DNA of 9,626 nucleotides from JBCBKZ01 sp039026975. Its GTDB lineage: Bacteria > Bacteroidota > Bacteroidia > J057. The stretch covers positions 1-9,626 of the forward strand of contig JBCCLI010000244.1 of assembly GCA_039026975.1 (NCBI GenBank). Reading direction: 5' to 3'. Positions within the stretch are counted from its first letter, which is position 1; the number at the start of each line of letters is the position of its first letter. This document shows, in pieces, positions 7,569-9,626 of this stretch. The translations under genes were made by a program, and so were the position numbers. Under the pieces are notes generated by a model. It made no database searches. It was not told where the DNA came from and worked only from the letters and a program-made list of their open reading frames with translations.

Positions 7569-7589
7569 TGCCTTGACATAAACAAGGCA
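7569..7589 (-). terminator. Candidate terminator hairpin after tRNA-Cys
   Basis: TGCCTTG (7589-7583) and CAAGGCA (7575-7569) form a perfect 7-bp stem around a 7-nt loop, starting 9 nt after the tRNA 3' end. Downstream is CATTCTTTCCC, a poor T-tract, so termination may be weak or the hairpin may instead mark the 3' trailer for processing. Confidence 0.4.
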
Positions 7590-7597
7590 AGAAGAAG

Positions 7598-7668
7598 AGG
7601 CGACGAGCGGATTCGAACCGCTGTAAAAGGTTTTGCAGACCTCTGCCTAGCCGCTCGGCCACGTCGCC
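7598..7668 (-). tRNA. tRNA-Cys, anticodon GCA
   Basis: The 71-nt gene folds into a complete cloverleaf. The acceptor stem is GGCGACG/CGTCGCC, the D-arm is GCC-GAGCGGCTA-GGC, the anticodon stem GAGGT/ACCTT closes the loop CTGCAAA, and the T-arm is AGCGG-TTCGAAT-CCGCT, with a 4-nt variable region. The anticodon is GCA, decoding UGC and UGU. Base 73 is U, the expected identity base for cysteine tRNAs. The 3' CCA is not encoded (TCT follows), so it must be added by CCA nucleotidyltransferase. The only irregular pair is a G-U at the top of the anticodon stem, which is harmless. It stands alone, with its own promoter upstream. Confidence 0.97.
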
Positions 7669-7684
7669 TTTCATAAATGGAATG

Positions 7685-7715
7685 CGAATGTAGAGATAAT
7701 TACGCTTTCATCAAA
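7685..7715 (-). promoter_or_regulatory. Promoter of tRNA-Cys
   Basis: On the minus strand TTTG (7715-7712), a 19-bp spacer and TACATTCG (7692-7685) match the -33/-7 consensus with a single mismatch in the -7 box. The predicted start near 7680 leaves about 12 nt before the mature tRNA. Confidence 0.55.
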
Positions 7716-7800
7716 TGATTTTTTCTTCCATAAGAAGTAAACCTCTACATCATACATCTACTTATGTCCTATGAAATCTAGTTGTCGAAAGGAGAATCAT

Positions 7801-8175
7801 TTATTCCTGAGGGGATCTACTTCTTTCTAATTCTATGAACGTCCGATAACAGAAATCCATGGTCATGGGCTGTAATTTGCTGAGCTTTATCCTACAGCTT
7901 TTCACTAATGAAAATTCCTTAAGAATACGATCAGCAATGCTAGCAGATAGGTATTCCAGGAGGTTCACTGGTTCTTTCATTATCTCTACTACCAGAGCGT
8001 ACACACTGGCATAGTCAATCGTATCTTCCAGTTTATCAGTCTTCATGGCCCGGGATAAATCTGCTTCCAGGTAAATATCTATCTGAAAGGTATGTCCTTC
8101 TCTCCGCTCTATGGGATATACCCCATGGTATCCCTTTAACTGAATACCTTCTATTGCAATAGTGCCCAAATTCAA
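7801..8175 (-). CDS. folB: Dihydroneopterin aldolase FolB
   Basis: FolB splits 7,8-dihydroneopterin into 6-hydroxymethyl-dihydropterin and glycolaldehyde in folate synthesis, normally as a cytoplasmic octamer. The 124-residue length is typical. The fold landmarks are GYHGVYPIERREG (15-27), TIDYASVY (52-59), NLLEYL (71-76) and IKLSK (96-100). Glu23, Tyr55, Glu74 and Lys100 align with the active-site Glu, Tyr, Glu and Lys of characterised FolB enzymes such as that of Staphylococcus aureus. There is no ATG upstream of the conserved start; the best choice is TTG at 8175-8173, 4 bp after the cdaA stop, with another TTG two codons later (8169). No clear Shine-Dalgarno is visible, so translation is probably coupled to cdaA. 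It is the last gene of the folP-cdaA cluster and supplies the pathway leading to the FolP substrate. No terminator is evident after it. Confidence 0.93.
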   Translation of the reverse strand: MNLGTIAIEGIQLKGYHGVYPIERREGHTFQIDIYLEADLSRAMKTDKLEDTIDYASVYALVVEIMKEPVNLLEYLSASIADRILKEFSLVKSCRIKLSKLQPMTMDFCYRTFIELERSRSPQE

Positions 8176-8179
8176 AAGC

Positions 8180-8968
8180 TTAGTTGAAAGTAATCTGATA
8201 ATGTGATCTGATGGCCTCTTTTACCTCCTGATACTCTACATTCCTCCTGAGTTTCCCCTGGCTGGCCAGTGAGATCTGCCTTCTTTCTTCTGATAACACA
8301 ATGACCAAGGCATCACTTATTTCACTTACGCCCAAAGCTGCCATATGCCTGGTTCCTAGGTCCGATGGAATAGAAAGAGAATCACTAATAGGCAAGATAC
8401 ATCTTACTGCTATGATTTTATCATGATCTATTAGCATAGCGCCATCATGAAGGGGGCTTTCTTTTTGGAAAAGAGAATGAATGAGACGAGAATTTATATT
8501 CGCATGGATCTCCTCCCCACTTTCACGAATATCAGGTAGAGAGTTATTTCCCATAATTACAATAAGGGCCCCATCTCCTGTAACTCTTAGGTCCTTAAGC
8601 GCGGAGATGATTTCTCTGTAAGCAGTATCATCCTGATCTGTGCGCGTATATACCTGCCTAATGATTCTGTCTACTATGGTATTCTTACTGATGACTGAGA
8701 GGTACTTTCTAATTTCAGGAGCAAAAATGATGACAATAGCTACAGCACCTATATTAAAAAACTGGTCAAGAACAGATTTCAGCAAGCGTAAGCCCATCAG
8801 GTCTACAATTTTCCACATGAGAAATATAGACATGATGACACTCAAGACCCGCAAGGCAAGCGTACCCCTCATCACCTGATATAAATTATAGATGATGATG
8901 GTGGTGATGCCTATATCTATGAGGTCGGCAAGCTTAACTGAAACAAATCCGATCTTAAATAATTCCAT
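8180..8968 (-). CDS. cdaA: Membrane-bound diadenylate cyclase CdaA (DacA family)
   Basis: CdaA condenses two ATP into cyclic di-AMP, a second messenger governing potassium and osmotic balance and cell-wall homeostasis in other bacteria. The 262 residues match the family layout: three N-terminal membrane helices (about 14-32, 39-57 and 70-84), a short linker, then the cytoplasmic DAC domain (about 95-250). The first catalytic motif is intact in PLHDGAMLI, with Asp175-Gly-Ala. The second, normally GTRHR, reads GTRHM at 205-209, so the last arginine of the RHR triad is methionine (see findings). The ATG at 8968 lies inside the end of folP with a 14-bp overlap, implying coupled translation. Firmicutes usually have cdaA with cdaR and glmM; here no CdaR-like protein is present and the neighbours are folate genes. 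The partner phosphodiesterase is not in view. Confidence 0.95.
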   Translation of the reverse strand: MELFKIGFVSVKLADLIDIGITTIIIYNLYQVMRGTLALRVLSVIMSIFLMWKIVDLMGLRLLKSVLDQFFNIGAVAIVIIFAPEIRKYLSVISKNTIVDRIIRQVYTRTDQDDTAYREIISALKDLRVTGDGALIVIMGNNSLPDIRESGEEIHANINSRLIHSLFQKESPLHDGAMLIDHDKIIAVRCILPISDSLSIPSDLGTRHMAALGVSEISDALVIVLSEERRQISLASQGKLRRNVEYQEVKEAIRSHYQITFN

Positions 8969-9626
8969 TTGTTTTCATGTACATATGGATATCAATCATC
9001 TTTTTAGCTGCTGCCACATCATGAACCCTAAGAATCTGGGCTCCTTTTTCCAGTAGTTTGGCATGTAGGGCTGTTCCTATTTCCAGATTTTCATCAGGCT
9101 CATTTTTTAACAGCTTGTACATCATGGACTTACGAGAAATTCCAGCTAAAAGTGGTAAATCCAGCATACTAAATCGCTCAAAGCCTCCCAGTAACTGATA
9201 ATTATGGAGGATTTTCTTCCCAAACCCAAAACCGGGGTCAAGTATTATATCTCGAATTCCTACTTCCCGTGCTTCCTGAATTTTACTTGTCATAAAGTCC
9301 CATACCTCCTCAATGACATCATCATATTCAGCCATTTGCTGCATATTCTGAGGCTTACCCTTCATGTGCATCATCACGTAAGGCACCTGAAATTCCGCTA
9401 CTACCTTCATCATATTAGTATCTAACTTCCCTGCACTAATATCATTAATGATATGCGCGCCCAGTTCAAGCATACGCTTAGCTACCCCTGACCGAAAAGT
9501 ATCTATGGATACAAGAATATCCGGAAAGGACGCTAAGACTTCACTTACTACCGGCAGTATTCTGTTTATTTCTTCTTCTTCACTTACATGATCAGCACCA
9601 GGCCTGGAAGAGTACCCCCCAATATC
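8955..9626 (-). CDS. folP: Dihydropteroate synthase FolP, C-terminal 223 residues (5' end outside window)
   Basis: FolP joins 6-hydroxymethyl-dihydropterin pyrophosphate to p-aminobenzoate to make dihydropteroate, and is the sulfonamide target. The frame is open to the window edge, the first visible codon (9626-9624) being the Asp of DIGGYSSRPGA, the family's second signature. About 50-60 N-terminal residues should be missing. In order follow SIDTFRSGVA, HIINDISAGK, YVMMHMKGKP, ILDPGFGFGKK, LAGISRKSM and the C-terminal RVHDV, which together give the pterin pocket (Asp, Asn, Asp, Lys) and phosphate-binding Arg. The methionine at 9473 lies well inside the domain and is not the start. The stop at 8955-8957 lies inside cdaA. 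With folB two genes downstream this forms a small folate cluster. The promoter is outside the window. Confidence 0.97.
   Translation of the reverse strand, partial: DIGGYSSRPGADHVSEEEEINRILPVVSEVLASFPDILVSIDTFRSGVAKRMLELGAHIINDISAGKLDTNMMKVVAEFQVPYVMMHMKGKPQNMQQMAEYDDVIEEVWDFMTSKIQEAREVGIRDIILDPGFGFGKKILHNYQLLGGFERFSMLDLPLLAGISRKSMMYKLLKNEPDENLEIGTALHAKLLEKGAQILRVHDVAAAKKMIDIHMYMKTNGII

Noticed and set aside
7149..7668. Integrated element at the tRNA-Cys 3' end
   Set aside because: No direct repeat of the tRNA 3' end, no integrase and no transposase remnant could be found in the spacer.
9471..9473. Internal ATG as the start of folP
   Set aside because: The frame stays open to the window edge and encodes the conserved DIGGYSSRPGA and SIDTFRS blocks upstream of it.
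1..9626. CRISPR array, insertion sequence or defence system
   Set aside because: No spaced repeats, no transposase genes and no terminal inverted repeats are visible; apart from the edge MNT fragment the window is core metabolism.

Overview
The window looks like chromosomal housekeeping DNA from a member of the Bacteroidota, most likely a Cytophagales-type bacterium. Three things point there. Intergenic regions carry the -33 TTTG / -7 TAnnTTTG promoter signature of that phylum. The OmpA-family protein combines a beta-barrel, thrombospondin type 3 calcium repeats and a peptidoglycan-binding domain, a common Bacteroidota arrangement. The diadenylate cyclase gene follows folP. The phylum call is firm; the order is an inference. 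Every supported gene is on the minus strand, so transcription runs from high to low coordinates.

Reading in the direction of transcription, the window opens with a tightly packed cluster: folP (dihydropteroate synthase, 5' end outside the window), cdaA (membrane diadenylate cyclase, overlapping folP by 14 bp) and folB (dihydroneopterin aldolase, 4 bp after cdaA, apparently starting at TTG). This puts two folate-synthesis enzymes around a c-di-AMP synthase. Next comes a tRNA-Cys(GCA) gene with its own promoter, followed by about 450 bp (7149-7597) with no convincing gene.

The second block is an ompA-like outer-membrane protein gene with a promoter, a leader of roughly 130 nt that can fold, and a strong intrinsic terminator. 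hemE (uroporphyrinogen decarboxylase) follows. Its promoter begins inside the T-tract of that terminator and ends 4 nt before the ATG, so the hemE mRNA is probably leaderless. After a 140-bp gap with a possible long stem comes metH (cobalamin-dependent methionine synthase, full length with all four modules). The last gene, cut by the window edge, begins a nucleotidyltransferase of the MNT type.

Functionally, FolP and FolB feed tetrahydrofolate synthesis and MetH uses methyl-tetrahydrofolate, so one-carbon metabolism is well represented, although the genes lie in separate transcription units. HemE sits at the tetrapyrrole branch; MetH needs cobalamin, another tetrapyrrole, but its pathway leaves before HemE's product. 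I see no mobile element, CRISPR array, known riboswitch or new multi-gene system. The points worth a second look are regulatory (hemE leaderless promoter, ompA leader) and an RHM in place of RHR in the CdaA active-site motif.
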